The notes: generated from the sequence alone by a model not told the origin. DNA of 64,000 nucleotides from an uncultured Phocaeicola sp. (GCA_944320135.1 CALUGI010000006.1:1-64000), one strand, 5' to 3'. Shown: positions 15,764-25,269, numbered from the stretch's first letter. Translations and numbers: made by a program.

Positions 15764-16975
15764 TCACCTCCCGATAGGCTGGATGTTGGCGCGCGTAGCC
15801 TTGTCTATTTCCAGAAACATATAGTTCACTTCCCCCGAATGAATCTGTTTGCGGTTCTCATGGTAGATGCGCGTGGCATATTCCTTCGATTTCTCAAACA
15901 TCAGCCTGGAAATGCTTTCCTGCGATTTTCCGGCCATCGTCGAGTCGAGCTTTTCTTCGGGAAAGAAATCGTCGAGGTTCACGTCGCCGATCATCGAAGT
16001 CTCCAGAAAGTGCATGTTGGTATGCGACTTGTCGGTGTAGTACCCCACAAACATGTGTCTGGGCACCCGGATAAGAATCGGGTTGATGTTGACGGCCTTC
16101 AGCAGCGAAGCGAAAAGCACGCTCCCGTCCACGCAGTTGATCTGCGCCGAACTGAGCGCATCGTCGAACGTGCGGATACGCTGCGTGAACACAACGTTTG
16201 AAGAAAGGCTGCTGTTGCTGATGGAGCTGTATTTGAACCTCCGCTTCTGAAGCACGTACCACAAAGCATACACCTGCTTGTCCACCAAAGCCGGGTCTTT
16301 GCTCTGGTAGCCCCAAAAGCGGTTCACAATACGCGAGTCGAGAGCCTCGCGCAATATTTGGCTGATGTTCGGATTATCTTCGTTGACGTATGCCGCAAAA
16401 AAATCGCCCGTGTCATGAAACTTCATCTTGCTGTCGACATACCCCAACAGGCACTCGCTGATGCTCCGCATCGAGAACGTGCGCACTCCGCAGTTCATCG
16501 CACGCCCGTTCAGCTCCGCCCTCACCGACACGTCCACCGGCATGGCCTGCTCGTTTTCAAGCAAAGCCTTGTAGTTCCAGATAATGTCCGGAAACACCAT
16601 GTATTCGCTGTCGGCTTCCGGAAGTATAAACTCGGAAACGGAACGCGAAAAGAAAGGAGTCTCGGCCACTTCTACATGGAGCTTGCTGTTCGGATGCGTG
16701 CTTTTCACGCGCAAAGCAATGCACGACTTCGGATTGCCCAAACAGCGGTCGCCGGCAGGAACAATCAAGTTGGCGTCCGTAGTGGCTGTCGACAGGATGG
16801 TTACGGGAAAGATATTCCCGCCAAGCTCGTTGGTCACTTCTATCTTTGCGGAAAACGGCTCGTACCGACATATATATAAAGTGGAGCCGGCCACCACCAA
16901 CACAGCCAGCACGAAAGTAGCCAGTTTCCACTTGTCGCCCTCCGAGCGGAAAAAACGGTTCGATTTCATCGTCAT
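15764..16975 (-). CDS. Membrane-anchored transglutaminase-like protein
   Basis: A 403-residue protein with one membrane segment near the N-terminus (TFVLAVLVVAGSTLYI, about 20-36) and a large periplasmic part. The C-terminal half looks like the transglutaminase/protease fold: a Cys in INCVDGSVLFASLL (about 281), a His in VPRHMFVGYY (about 307) and an acidic residue in MHFLETSMIG (about 325), spaced as a Cys-His-Asp/Glu triad. The N-terminal 170 residues seem to be beta-rich with no known family. It lies just upstream of the DUF3805-like gene on the same strand. Substrate and role are unknown. The second ATG at 16969 is an equally good start. Confidence 0.65.
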   Translation of the reverse strand: MTMKSNRFFRSEGDKWKLATFVLAVLVVAGSTLYICRYEPFSAKIEVTNELGGNIFPVTILSTATTDANLIVPAGDRCLGNPKSCIALRVKSTHPNSKLHVEVAETPFFSRSVSEFILPEADSEYMVFPDIIWNYKALLENEQAMPVDVSVRAELNGRAMNCGVRTFSMRSISECLLGYVDSKMKFHDTGDFFAAYVNEDNPNISQILREALDSRIVNRFWGYQSKDPALVDKQVYALWYVLQKRRFKYSSISNSSLSSNVVFTQRIRTFDDALSSAQINCVDGSVLFASLLKAVNINPILIRVPRHMFVGYYTDKSHTNMHFLETSMIGDVNLDDFFPEEKLDSTMAGKSQESISRLMFEKSKEYATRIYHENRKQIHSGEVNYMFLEIDKATRANIQPIGR

Positions 16976-17078
16976 TTCATTTTATGCAATCCGGGCAAGA
17001 AAAGAAATCCGACGGACGCCTTTTGCAGGACAGCCGCCCGCCTTCTTCCTAAAGCCGGGCACGCTTCCACCCCGCCCG

Positions 17079-17456
17079 TCATCTTGCCGCAACACACTCG
17101 ATTTCTACCATCACGTTTTTCGGCAAAGCCTTCACAGCCACGGCAGAACGGGCAGGAAAATCTCCGTCGAAATAACCGGCATACACCTCGTTCATTTCTC
17201 CGAACAGCGACATGTCGGCAAGAAAAACAGTCGTCTTCACCACATCGGAAAAAGCCAGCCCCGCCTCATCCAACACGGCCTTTATGTTCTCGAACACCCG
17301 GACAGTCTGTTCCTTCACACCGCCTTCCACCACATTTCCCGTAGACGGGTCCACCGGAATCTGCCCGGACAAAAACACCATGCCTCCGGCTTCTGCCGCT
17401 TGGCTGTAGGGGCCGATGGCCGCCGGAGCCTTCTCTGTAAAAAAAACTTTCTTCAT
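17079..17456 (-). CDS. RidA family enamine/imine deaminase
   Basis: A small trimeric-type enzyme of 125 residues that hydrolyses reactive enamine or imine intermediates from PLP enzymes. Typical motifs are IGPYSQAAEAGGMVFLSGQI, the central TVRVFENIKAVLDEAG, and the C-terminal catalytic ARSAVAVKALPKNVMVEIE with the conserved Arg and Glu. The start MKKVFFTEKAP at 17456 is preferred; an ATG at 17468 would add four residues. It is transcribed away from rho and has no operon partner. Confidence 0.93.
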   Translation of the reverse strand: MKKVFFTEKAPAAIGPYSQAAEAGGMVFLSGQIPVDPSTGNVVEGGVKEQTVRVFENIKAVLDEAGLAFSDVVKTTVFLADMSLFGEMNEVYAGYFDGDFPARSAVAVKALPKNVMVEIECVAAR

Positions 17457-17568
17457 AAGCGTCTTCATATAAACTTTTTCATCGGCTAAATTAACACATT
17501 TCCTTCAATTCGACGGATGTCCGAGCAAAAAAACTCCGCATTTGTTGGCGTATATGCCGAAAAATATA

Positions 17569-17576
17569 TACTTTTG
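17569..17576 (+). promoter_or_regulatory. Promoter -7 box of rho
   Basis: TACTTTTG matches TAnnTTTG, with a TTTGTTG near 17541-17547 upstream as a possible -33 region. It lies about 185 bases before the rho ATG, so the message would have a long untranslated leader. Confidence 0.5.
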
Positions 17577-17759
17577 CCTACCGAAAACGTAAGCGAGACT
17601 ATAAGCATACTCCATGCGAATATCTTTCTTATTTATTATCAACCAAAACAAAATCAATTCATAGAATTATGTGAAGTGTAAAGACGGAAAGAGTATGCCG
17701 CTAACGGGCCTGTGCGCCTGAAACATCAACACGTCACTAAAAAATCATTACTACTGTTT
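17577..17759 (+). promoter_or_regulatory. Structured 5' leader of rho
   Basis: The roughly 180-base leader contains a long-range inverted repeat: GCATACTC at 17605-17612 pairs perfectly with GAGTATGC at 17691-17698. The flanks CGTAAGCG (17588-17595) and CGCTAACG (17699-17706) pair with one mismatch once a nine-base bulge is allowed. The enclosed 78 bases are AT-rich. Rho is autoregulated by termination in its own leader in E. coli; a similar control here is inference. I do not recognise a named RNA family. Confidence 0.45.
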
Positions 17760-19739
17760 ATGTATAACATCATTCAATTAAACGACAAAGATTTGTCCGA
17801 ATTGCAGCAGATAGCCAAAGAGTTGGGTCTGACAAAAACTGATTCGCTCAAAAAAGAAGAGCTGGTTTACCATATTCTTGACGAACAAGCCATTGTCACC
17901 GCCACGAAGAAAGCGGCAGCTGAGGAACGGAAAGAAGGACAGCCGCGCAAACGTTCGCGCATCAGCGTGAAAAAGGACGGCGACAAGGTTTACACCGCGA
18001 CAAAAGACAAAGCGCAACGGCTCGAAACAACGCCGCCTGCACTTCCGGCTCCTGCGCCGCTCTTCAAGGAAACCCCGGCAAACGAAAACGCCGCCCCCGC
18101 TGCGGAACCCGCGCAAGAGGCACAGCAAACGCCTCAAGCCGCCGCAGAGGAAAAGCCGAAAGCCAAACGCGGAAGAAAACCCGGCTCAAAAAACAAATCG
18201 ACGCTCGCTAAAGAACAGGCGGCCGTAGCCGCCGAAAGCAATGCTGCGGCAGAAGAAAAGGAAACCGCAAAAGCGGAAGAAAAGGAAACGCCCTCTATCC
18301 CCGAAAACGATGCGGAAACATCTTCAGCCCAACTGAACGCAAGCAACGACTTCATCCCCATCGAGGATCTCCCCTCGGAAAAAATGGAAATCCCTTCCGA
18401 ACTGATAGGAAAATTTGAAGCCACCAAAGTAGAACCTCCCGTCATACAGCCGAAAGAGCAGAAACAGAAATTCCAACGGCAGCAGCGGCAAAACAACCGC
18501 AACAACAACCGTCCCCATCAAAACAACGGAAACTACAGCAACCAGCAGGCAGACGCGCAGCAGACGAACACGGCGCAGGCAACTTCCCAGCCCGCAAAAC
18601 CGGCAGAAAAGGCTTACGACTTTGAAGACATCCTGCAAGGCACCGGAGTGCTGGAAATCATGCCCGACGGATACGGCTTCCTCCGTTCGTCCGACTACAA
18701 CTATCTTTCTTCTCCCGACGACATCTATGTGTCGCAGTCGCAAATCAAACTTTTAGGACTGAAAACGGGAGACGTCGTAGAAGGAACCATCCGTCCGCCG
18801 AAAGAAGGCGAAAAATACTTCCCGTTAGTCAAAGTGTCAAAAATCAACGGGCTCGACCCGGCATTGGTGCGCGACCGCATCCCCTTCGACCACCTCACTC
18901 CGCTTTTCCCGAACGAAAAGTTCCAGCTCTGCAAGGGATATAACGACAACCTGTCCGCACGTATCGTCGACTTGTTCACGCCTATCGGCAAAGGACAGCG
19001 CGCGCTGATTGTGGCCCAGCCGAAGACAGGAAAAACCATCCTCATGAAGGATATTGCCAACGCCATTGCAGCCAACCACCCGGAGGTCTACATGATTATG
19101 CTCCTGATAGACGAACGCCCGGAAGAAGTGACCGACATGGCACGCAGCGTCAAGGCGGAAGTGATTGCCTCTACCTTCGACGAACCGGCTGAACGCCACG
19201 TGAAAATCGCCGGCATCGTGCTGGAAAAAGCAAAAAGAATGGTAGAATGCGGACACGACGTGGTGATTTTCCTCGACTCCATCACCCGTCTGGCACGCGC
19301 ATACAACACGGTTTCTCCCGCATCGGGCAAGGTGCTTTCGGGAGGCGTAGACGCCAATGCGCTCCACAAGCCGAAACGTTTCTTCGGAGCGGCACGGAAC
19401 ATCGAAGGAGGCGGCTCGCTGACCATCATCGCAACCGCACTGATAGACACCGGCTCGAAAATGGACGAAGTGATATTCGAGGAATTCAAGGGAACGGGCA
19501 ACATGGAGCTCCAGCTGGACCGCGCGCTGAGCAACAAGCGCATCTTCCCTGCCGTCAACTTAGTGGCTTCGAGCACGCGCCGCGACGACCTGCTGCTCGA
19601 CAAGACCACGCTCGACCGCATGTGGATTCTGCGCCGCTACATCGCAGACATGAACTCTATCGAGGCCATGACGCTTGTAAAAGACAAGATAGAAAAAACG
19701 AAAGACAACGAAGAGTTCCTGATGAGCATGAACTCATAA
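17760..19739 (+). CDS. rho: Transcription termination factor Rho
   Basis: A hexameric RNA helicase that ends transcription at unstructured RNA. At about 659 residues it is some 240 longer than the 419-residue E. coli protein. The N-terminal Rho_N helices ([17 protein letters not shown]) are followed by a long Ala/Glu/Lys/Gln/Asn-rich low-complexity insert (about 60-290) with an [15 protein letters not shown] segment. Then come the cold-shock-like RNA-binding domain ([20 protein letters not shown]) and the RecA-like ATPase with Walker A in [12 protein letters not shown] and Walker B in [16 protein letters not shown]. The start is ATG 17760 ([12 protein letters not shown]). Such inserts are known in Bacteroidota Rho. 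Confidence 0.97.
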   Translation: MYNIIQLNDKDLSELQQIAKELGLTKTDSLKKEELVYHILDEQAIVTATKKAAAEERKEGQPRKRSRISVKKDGDKVYTATKDKAQRLETTPPALPAPAPLFKETPANENAAPAAEPAQEAQQTPQAAAEEKPKAKRGRKPGSKNKSTLAKEQAAVAAESNAAAEEKETAKAEEKETPSIPENDAETSSAQLNASNDFIPIEDLPSEKMEIPSELIGKFEATKVEPPVIQPKEQKQKFQRQQRQNNRNNNRPHQNNGNYSNQQADAQQTNTAQATSQPAKPAEKAYDFEDILQGTGVLEIMPDGYGFLRSSDYNYLSSPDDIYVSQSQIKLLGLKTGDVVEGTIRPPKEGEKYFPLVKVSKINGLDPALVRDRIPFDHLTPLFPNEKFQLCKGYNDNLSARIVDLFTPIGKGQRALIVAQPKTGKTILMKDIANAIAANHPEVYMIMLLIDERPEEVTDMARSVKAEVIASTFDEPAERHVKIAGIVLEKAKRMVECGHDVVIFLDSITRLARAYNTVSPASGKVLSGGVDANALHKPKRFFGAARNIEGGGSLTIIATALIDTGSKMDEVIFEEFKGTGNMELQLDRALSNKRIFPAVNLVASSTRRDDLLLDKTTLDRMWILRRYIADMNSIEAMTLVKDKIEKTKDNEEFLMSMNS

Positions 19740-19761
19740 AAGGACGCACCGCCCATAAAAA

Positions 19762-19826
19762 AGCCCCACGCGCTTCAGATGAAATGCCGAACCGTTTCAT
19801 CTGAAGCGCGCGGGAACTTTTTTTCG
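19762..19826. terminator. Strong bidirectional terminator between rho and DUF3127
   Basis: A perfect 16-base stem, CGCGCTTCAGATGAAA (19769-19784) with TTTCATCTGAAGCGCG (19795-19810), has a ten-base loop. An A-run lies on the left and a T-run on the right, so it can serve both convergent genes. Confidence 0.92.
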
Positions 19827-19847
19827 TGCGCCCGGCCTTCCGGACTG

Positions 19848-20228
19848 TCAGAACGGAAGGTCGTCCTTCTCGTCAGACGCTGCGAAATCTGCCGGAGGCA
19901 CCGGAGCCGCATTCATCGGGGGAAACGACGGGTCGGACGCCGGAGACTGCTGCATAGGAACTACCCGCTCCACCTTCCACGCGCGGATGCTGTTGAACCA
20001 ACGTCCCTGCCACTCGCGCGCGTCAATGTCGAAAGACACGTTCAGCTCCTCGCCAACCTGAATGTTGAACTGGTTTATCTTGTCTTCCCCGAACACGTCG
20101 AAACACATGCGACGCGGATATTGGTCATGAGTCTCAATCACATACTCCTGCACTTTCCACGGATTCCCCGTCCTTGAAACGCCGCCTCTGGGTTCCAGCA
20201 CGGCAATCACTTTTCCTGCTAATTCCAT
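19848..20228 (-). CDS. DUF3127 protein with SSB-like acidic tail
   Basis: A 126-residue protein whose first 90 residues match DUF3127 (GKVIAVLEPRGGVSRTGNPW, KVQEYVIETHDQYPRRMCFD, FDIDAREWQGRWFN), a small beta-barrel that looks like an OB fold. A proline-rich linker follows and the end is SDEKDDLPF. That acidic stretch with a final Pro-Phe resembles the C-terminal peptide by which single-strand DNA-binding protein recruits repair enzymes. Together with dnaN on the other side of a divergent gap, this hints at DNA metabolism, but function is unproven. Confidence 0.8.
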   Translation of the reverse strand: MELAGKVIAVLEPRGGVSRTGNPWKVQEYVIETHDQYPRRMCFDVFGEDKINQFNIQVGEELNVSFDIDAREWQGRWFNSIRAWKVERVVPMQQSPASDPSFPPMNAAPVPPADFAASDEKDDLPF

Positions 20229-20323
20229 ATTTCTTCATTTAAATTCGGCAACGAAATTAGTCTTTTCTAAAGAAGTAAACTAATTTTTTGAGGCTTTTTT
20301 ATGCGGCTTACGCAATCTTTTCG

Positions 20324-20331
20324 TAACTTTG
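20324..20331 (+). promoter_or_regulatory. Promoter -7 box of dnaN
   Basis: TAACTTTG matches TAnnTTTG exactly, 57 bases before the dnaN ATG at 20388. It shows that the longer upstream frame is not translated. Confidence 0.55.
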
Positions 20332-20387
20332 GCAATTGGAATCAACCAAAAACAAAAGAATTTCAAACAAAACATAACGGCATTATT

Positions 20388-21512
20388 ATGAAGTTTATCG
20401 TATCAAGCACCGCACTGTTCGGCCGGCTGCAGGCCATCAGCCGCGTCATCAACTCAAAGAACTCGCTTCCCGTATTAGACTGTTTCCTGATGAAACTCAC
20501 CGACGGAACGCTGTTCATGACGGCATCAGACAACGACACCACCCTTTCCACCTCGATAGAAACGAACGAATATGAAGGAGAAGGCGCATTCGCAGTATCT
20601 TCCAAAACGCTGCTCGATGCACTGAGGGAGATTCCCGAACAACCCCTTTCGTTCGAGGTGAACGAGGCGAACCTCGAAATCACCGTACACTACCAGAACG
20701 GAAAATATTCGCTGATGGGCCAGAACGCGGACGAATATCCGCAAACGCCCGAAATGCCTGAAGACTCCACGCAAGTAACCATGCCCGCCCAAGTGCTGAT
20801 GAACGGAGTGAACCGCTGCATCTTCGCAACCGCAGAAGCAGACCTCCGCCCGGTAATGAACGGAGTGTACTTCGACATCACAGCCGAAAGCATCACGTTA
20901 GTGGCCACCGACGGACAAAAATTAGTGCGCGACAAGACGTATGCCGCACACGGCGACGGACAGGCTGCTTTCATCCTGCCCAAAAAACCGGCCACCCTGC
21001 TCAAGAATCTTTTGCCGAAGGAGGAAGGCGACGTGCAGATCGCGTTCAACGACCGCAACGCCTCGTTCACGCTCCAAGACTACCGGATGGTTTGCCGCCT
21101 GATTGAAGGACGCTACCCGAACTACAACTCCGTCATTCCGCAGCGCAACCCGCACTGCGCCACTGTCGACCGCCTCGCTTTCATCAGCGCGCTGCGCCGC
21201 GTAGCCATATTCTCGTCACAAGCGGTGAACCTCATCAAGCTGAATCTGGAATCAAACTCGCTGAAAATATCGGCGCAGGACATTGACTTCTCGACCTCGG
21301 CCGAAGAAACGCTGTCCTGCCAGTACGACAGCGCTCCGATGAGCATCGGCTTCAAATCGTCGTTCTTAATTGACATACTGAACAACATATCTTCGCAAAA
21401 CGTGGTCATCGAACTTGCCGACCCTTCGCGAGCCGGAGTAATTCTCCCGGAAGAACAAGATGAGAACGAGGACTTGCTGATGCTGCTGATGCCGATGATG
21501 TTGAACGATTAA
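20388..21512 (+). CDS. dnaN: DNA polymerase III beta subunit (sliding clamp)
   Basis: The ring-shaped processivity clamp of the replicative polymerase, 374 residues in three similar domains. Recognisable segments are MKFIVSSTALFGRLQAISRV, the FAVSSKTLLDALREIP region of domain 1, LRPVMNGVYFD with VATDGQKLVRD in domain 2, and EGRYPNYNSVIP and the C-terminal LLMLLMPM in domain 3. The start at 20388 is the usual one. dnaN is not beside dnaA here. It heads a likely operon with an exonuclease, coaBC, recN and rlmB, 16 bases before the exonuclease gene. Confidence 0.97.
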   Translation: MKFIVSSTALFGRLQAISRVINSKNSLPVLDCFLMKLTDGTLFMTASDNDTTLSTSIETNEYEGEGAFAVSSKTLLDALREIPEQPLSFEVNEANLEITVHYQNGKYSLMGQNADEYPQTPEMPEDSTQVTMPAQVLMNGVNRCIFATAEADLRPVMNGVYFDITAESITLVATDGQKLVRDKTYAAHGDGQAAFILPKKPATLLKNLLPKEEGDVQIAFNDRNASFTLQDYRMVCRLIEGRYPNYNSVIPQRNPHCATVDRLAFISALRRVAIFSSQAVNLIKLNLESNSLKISAQDIDFSTSAEETLSCQYDSAPMSIGFKSSFLIDILNNISSQNVVIELADPSRAGVILPEEQDENEDLLMLLMPMMLND

Positions 21513-21528
21513 CCGCTCACGGACGAAG

Positions 21529-22305
21529 ATGAAACTGAATCTGAAAAACCCGCTCGTCTTTTTTGACCTGGAAACAACGGGAACCAACATAAACAGCGAC
21601 CGCATCGTGGAAATCTGTTACCTTAAGGTGTACCCTAACGGAAACGAAGAATCCAAATCCATGCGCATCAATCCGGAAATGCACATTCCGGAAGCGTCGA
21701 CAGCCATACACGGAATACACGACGAGGACGTGGCGGACTGTCCCGCGTTCAAACAGGTGGCCAAAGACATTGCCAAGGATTTCGAAGGGGCCGACATCGC
21801 CGGGTTCAATTCGAACCGCTTCGACGTGCCGGTGCTGGTAGAAGAATTTTTGCGGGCAGGCATTGACATAGACTTGACTAAACGGAAGTTTATCGACGTG
21901 CAAGTGATTTACCACAAGCTGGAACAGCGCACGCTCTCTGCCGCCTACAAGTTTTACTGCGGAAAGAATCTGGAAGACGCGCACACGGCAGAAGCAGACA
22001 CGCGCGCCACTTACGAGGTGCTCAAAGCGCAGCTTGACCGCTATCCTGACGTGCTGCAAAATGACATCAGCTTCTTGTCGGAATACTCCAGCTTCACGCG
22101 CAATGCAGACTTCGCCGGACGCATCATCTATGACGACAACGGAGTGGAAGTATTCAACTTCGGGAAATACAAAGGTATGCCCGTGGCTGAAGTGCTGAAG
22201 CGCGATATGGGTTATTACGGCTGGATTATGAACGGCGACTTTACGCTGAACACGAAAAACGTGCTGACTAAAATCCGGCTGCGGGAGAGCGGAATGCTGA
22301 AATAA
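21529..22305 (+). CDS. DnaQ-like 3'-5' exonuclease
   Basis: A DEDDh exonuclease of 258 residues. Exo I is VFFDLETTGTN (Asp-x-Glu), Exo II includes FNSNRFDVPVLVEEF, and Exo III is HTAEADTRATYEVL (His-x4-Asp). A C-terminal module (FNFGKYKGMPVAEVLKRDMG, then YYGWIM) resembles the small domain found at the end of exodeoxyribonuclease X-like proteins. It may proofread or process DNA ends. The polymerase epsilon subunit cannot be excluded, but the extra module argues for a separate nuclease. It lies 16 bases behind dnaN. Confidence 0.88.
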   Translation: MKLNLKNPLVFFDLETTGTNINSDRIVEICYLKVYPNGNEESKSMRINPEMHIPEASTAIHGIHDEDVADCPAFKQVAKDIAKDFEGADIAGFNSNRFDVPVLVEEFLRAGIDIDLTKRKFIDVQVIYHKLEQRTLSAAYKFYCGKNLEDAHTAEADTRATYEVLKAQLDRYPDVLQNDISFLSEYSSFTRNADFAGRIIYDDNGVEVFNFGKYKGMPVAEVLKRDMGYYGWIMNGDFTLNTKNVLTKIRLRESGMLK

Positions 22306-22377
22306 GCGCAACTTCCGCCCGCACCGCCGGAACGCGGAAAAAACGACGAACCGAGATATGACTGCAACTGAACAGAA

Positions 22378-23583
22378 ATGAACACACTGCAAGGAAAGAA
22401 AATAGTTTTGGGCATCACAGGAAGCATTGCCGCATACAAGGCGGCGGTGCTTGCGCGCACACTGATAAAGAAAGGCGCGGAAGTGCAAATCGTAATCACC
22501 CCGGCGGGAAAGGAGTTCATCACTCCTATTACGCTGTCGGCACTGACAAGCAAACCCGTAGTCAGCGAATTTTTCTCGCAAAGAGACGGCACGTGGCACA
22601 GCCACGTCGACCTCGGACTATGGGCGGACGCCATGCTCATAGCGCCGGCCACGGCATCGACCATCGGAAAGATGGCGAACGGAGTGGCAGACAACATGCT
22701 GGTCACTACGTACCTCTCAATGAAAGCCCCCGTGTTCGTGGCTCCGGCAATGGACCTGGACATGTACGCCCATCCGTCGACCCGCCGGAACCTTGACATC
22801 CTCCGCTCTTACGGCAACCGCATCATCGAACCGGCAACCGGCGAACTGGCCAGCCATCTGACAGGCAAAGGACGCATGGAAGAACCGGACAAAATTGCGG
22901 AAACGCTCGAACAGTTCTTTGCCGAACGGCAACAGCTGGCAGGAAAGAAAATCCTGATAACCGCCGGACCGACCTACGAGAAGATTGATCCGGTGCGCTT
23001 CATCGGCAACTATTCGTCGGGAAAAATGGGATATGCCTTGGCCGAAACCTGCGCAGAACGCGGAGCGGAAGTGACGTTGGTCAGCGGCCCGGTGAACTTG
23101 AAAACATGCCATCCGAACATCCGGCGCATCGACGTAGAAAGCGCAGCCGAGATGCACGAAGCAGCGGCGGCGGCGTTCGGCAAAGCGGACGCAGGCATTT
23201 TATGCGCAGCCGTAGCGGATTTTACCCCTGAAGCCGCCGCCTTTTCCAAGAAAATCAAACGGGAAAAAGACGACCTCGTCCTCCGCCTGAAACCGACGCA
23301 GGATATTGCTGCCGCTTTGGGCAGACAGAAATGCGAAGGACAGCTTCTGGCGGGGTTTGCGCTGGAAACAGACAACGAAGAAGAGCACGCCAAAGAAAAG
23401 CTGGAGCGCAAGAATCTCGACTTCATCGTATTGAATTCGCTCAACGACAAAGGCGCGGGATTCCGAGTAGACACCAACAAAATAACAATCATCGACCGCA
23501 AAGGCTCAACTCCCTATCCGCTGAAAAGCAAGAAGGAAGCGGCCGGCGACATCATCGACAAACTGGCCTCTATGCTTATCTGA
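22378..23583 (+). CDS. coaBC: Bifunctional phosphopantothenoylcysteine synthetase/decarboxylase
   Basis: Makes 4'-phosphopantetheine for coenzyme A. The 401 residues hold the N-terminal flavin-dependent decarboxylase CoaC (ITGSIAAYKAAVLARTL, catalytic His in TWHSHVDLG, APAMDLDMY) and the C-terminal CoaB synthetase (ITAGPTYEKIDPVRFIGNYS, SGKMGYALAE). The CoaC loop reads PAMD where many bacteria have PAMN. Metabolically unrelated neighbours suggest a shared housekeeping transcript; recN begins seven bases after its stop. Confidence 0.96.
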   Translation: MNTLQGKKIVLGITGSIAAYKAAVLARTLIKKGAEVQIVITPAGKEFITPITLSALTSKPVVSEFFSQRDGTWHSHVDLGLWADAMLIAPATASTIGKMANGVADNMLVTTYLSMKAPVFVAPAMDLDMYAHPSTRRNLDILRSYGNRIIEPATGELASHLTGKGRMEEPDKIAETLEQFFAERQQLAGKKILITAGPTYEKIDPVRFIGNYSSGKMGYALAETCAERGAEVTLVSGPVNLKTCHPNIRRIDVESAAEMHEAAAAAFGKADAGILCAAVADFTPEAAAFSKKIKREKDDLVLRLKPTQDIAAALGRQKCEGQLLAGFALETDNEEEHAKEKLERKNLDFIVLNSLNDKGAGFRVDTNKITIIDRKGSTPYPLKSKKEAAGDIIDKLASMLI

Positions 23584-23589
23584 GACATT

Positions 23590-25269
23590 ATGCTGCAATC
23601 CCTATACATACAGAATTATGCGCTGATTGACAAACTCGACATCAGCTTCGTTCCGGGTTTCTCCGTCATCACGGGCGAAACGGGCGCCGGGAAATCCATC
23701 ATCCTCGGAGCCATAGGTCTGCTGTTGGGGCAGCGCGCCGAAGTGAAAGCTATCAGAAACGGTGCGCCGAAGTGCGTCGTCGAAGCCAAATTCCGCATCG
23801 CAGCCTACGGTCTGGAACGGTTCTTTGCCGACAACGACATCGAGTTCGACCCGGAAGAATGTATCATCCGCCGGGAAGTTTCGGCAGGCGGAAAAAGCCG
23901 CGCCTTCATCAACGACACCCCGGCTTCGCTGGCTCAAATGAAAACGCTTGGCGAAAAGCTGATTGATGTACACAGCCAGCACCAAAACCTCCTGCTCAAC
24001 AAGGAGGGATTCCAGCTGAACGTGCTCGATATTCTGGCGCAAGACGACAAAGAACTTTCGGCCTACCGCACGCTGTACGCCGAATACAAACAGGCATGCC
24101 GGAAACTGGAAGACTTCACCGCGCAGGCGGAAAAAAGCCGGCAGGACGAAGACTATATCCGGTTCCAGCTGGAACAGCTTGACGAAGCCGGCCTGAAAGA
24201 AGGAGAACAGGAGGCGCTGGAACAGGAAGCGGAGACGCTAAGCCATGCGGAAGACATCAAATCGGGACTCTACAACGTGCAACAGCTCATTGACGGCGAC
24301 GGAGGGAGCCTCCCGCTCACGAAGGAAAGCATCCAGACCCTGCAAGCAATTGCAAAAGTCTACCCTCCGGCTCAAGAATGGGCAGAACGTTTGGACAGCT
24401 GCTACATCGAGCTGAAAGACATTGCCCGCGAAATATCCGGAGCGGAAGAATCGGTAGAGTTCAATCCGGCGCGCTTGGACTACGTGAACGACCGCCTGAA
24501 CCGCATCTATTCGCTGGAACAGAAACATCACGCGAAATCGGTAGAAGAACTCGTTGCACTGACAGAAGACTACAGGAGCAGGCTGGATGCAATCGTTTCC
24601 TTCGATGACCGCATCGCTGAGCTGGAAAGGGAGAAAAACGCGCTGCACGGCAAGGTAATGAAGCAGGCAGACATGCTGACACGCCTGCGCACCCAGGCCG
24701 CCAGACACGCAGAAGAACACATGAAGCAGCTGCTCGTGCCGTTAGGAATGCCCAACGTGCGCTTCGCCGTTGAACTGGCACGCAGGAAAGAGCCCGACAT
24801 GAACGGTACGGACACCGTGACATTCCTCTTTTCCGCCAACAAGAACGGGGCGTTGCAGAACGTGGCTTCCATCGCTTCCGGCGGAGAGATTGCCCGCGTG
24901 ATGCTCTCGCTCAAAGCCATGATTGCCGGCGCTGTAAAACTGCCTACAATCATATTCGACGAAATCGACACCGGAGTGTCCGGATCGATAGCAGAGAAAA
25001 TGGCGCTCATCATGGAAGATATGGGACGGCAGAACCGCCAAGTAATCAGCATCACCCACCTGCCTCAAATAGCCGCACGGGGGATTGCGCACTATAAGGT
25101 CTACAAGGAAGACACGGAAACCGGAACAGACAGCCACATCCGCAAGCTGACTGATGAAGAGCGGGTGGAAGAAATTGCCCACATGCTCAGCGGAACAACC
25201 ATGACGGAAGCGGCCGTGCAGAACGCACGCTCCTTATTAGGATTTGAAAACAAACGAACAACGATATGA
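23590..25269 (+). CDS. recN: DNA repair protein RecN
   Basis: An SMC-like ATPase that binds DNA ends and helps recombinational repair of double-strand breaks. It has 559 residues. The N-terminal head carries Walker A (ITGETGAGKSIILGAIGLLL), a central coiled coil lies at about 160-370, and the C-terminal head carries the signature IASGGEIARVMLSLK and Walker B LPTIIFDEIDTGVSG. The stop TGA overlaps the ATG of rlmB in an ATGA, pointing to translational coupling. Confidence 0.97.
   Translation: MLQSLYIQNYALIDKLDISFVPGFSVITGETGAGKSIILGAIGLLLGQRAEVKAIRNGAPKCVVEAKFRIAAYGLERFFADNDIEFDPEECIIRREVSAGGKSRAFINDTPASLAQMKTLGEKLIDVHSQHQNLLLNKEGFQLNVLDILAQDDKELSAYRTLYAEYKQACRKLEDFTAQAEKSRQDEDYIRFQLEQLDEAGLKEGEQEALEQEAETLSHAEDIKSGLYNVQQLIDGDGGSLPLTKESIQTLQAIAKVYPPAQEWAERLDSCYIELKDIAREISGAEESVEFNPARLDYVNDRLNRIYSLEQKHHAKSVEELVALTEDYRSRLDAIVSFDDRIAELEREKNALHGKVMKQADMLTRLRTQAARHAEEHMKQLLVPLGMPNVRFAVELARRKEPDMNGTDTVTFLFSANKNGALQNVASIASGGEIARVMLSLKAMIAGAVKLPTIIFDEIDTGVSGSIAEKMALIMEDMGRQNRQVISITHLPQIAARGIAHYKVYKEDTETGTDSHIRKLTDEERVEEIAHMLSGTTMTEAAVQNARSLLGFENKRTTI

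Noticed and set aside
20301-20387. N-terminal extension of DnaN
   Set aside because: The promoter box at 20324-20331 lies inside it, and the sliding clamp normally begins MKFIVS.
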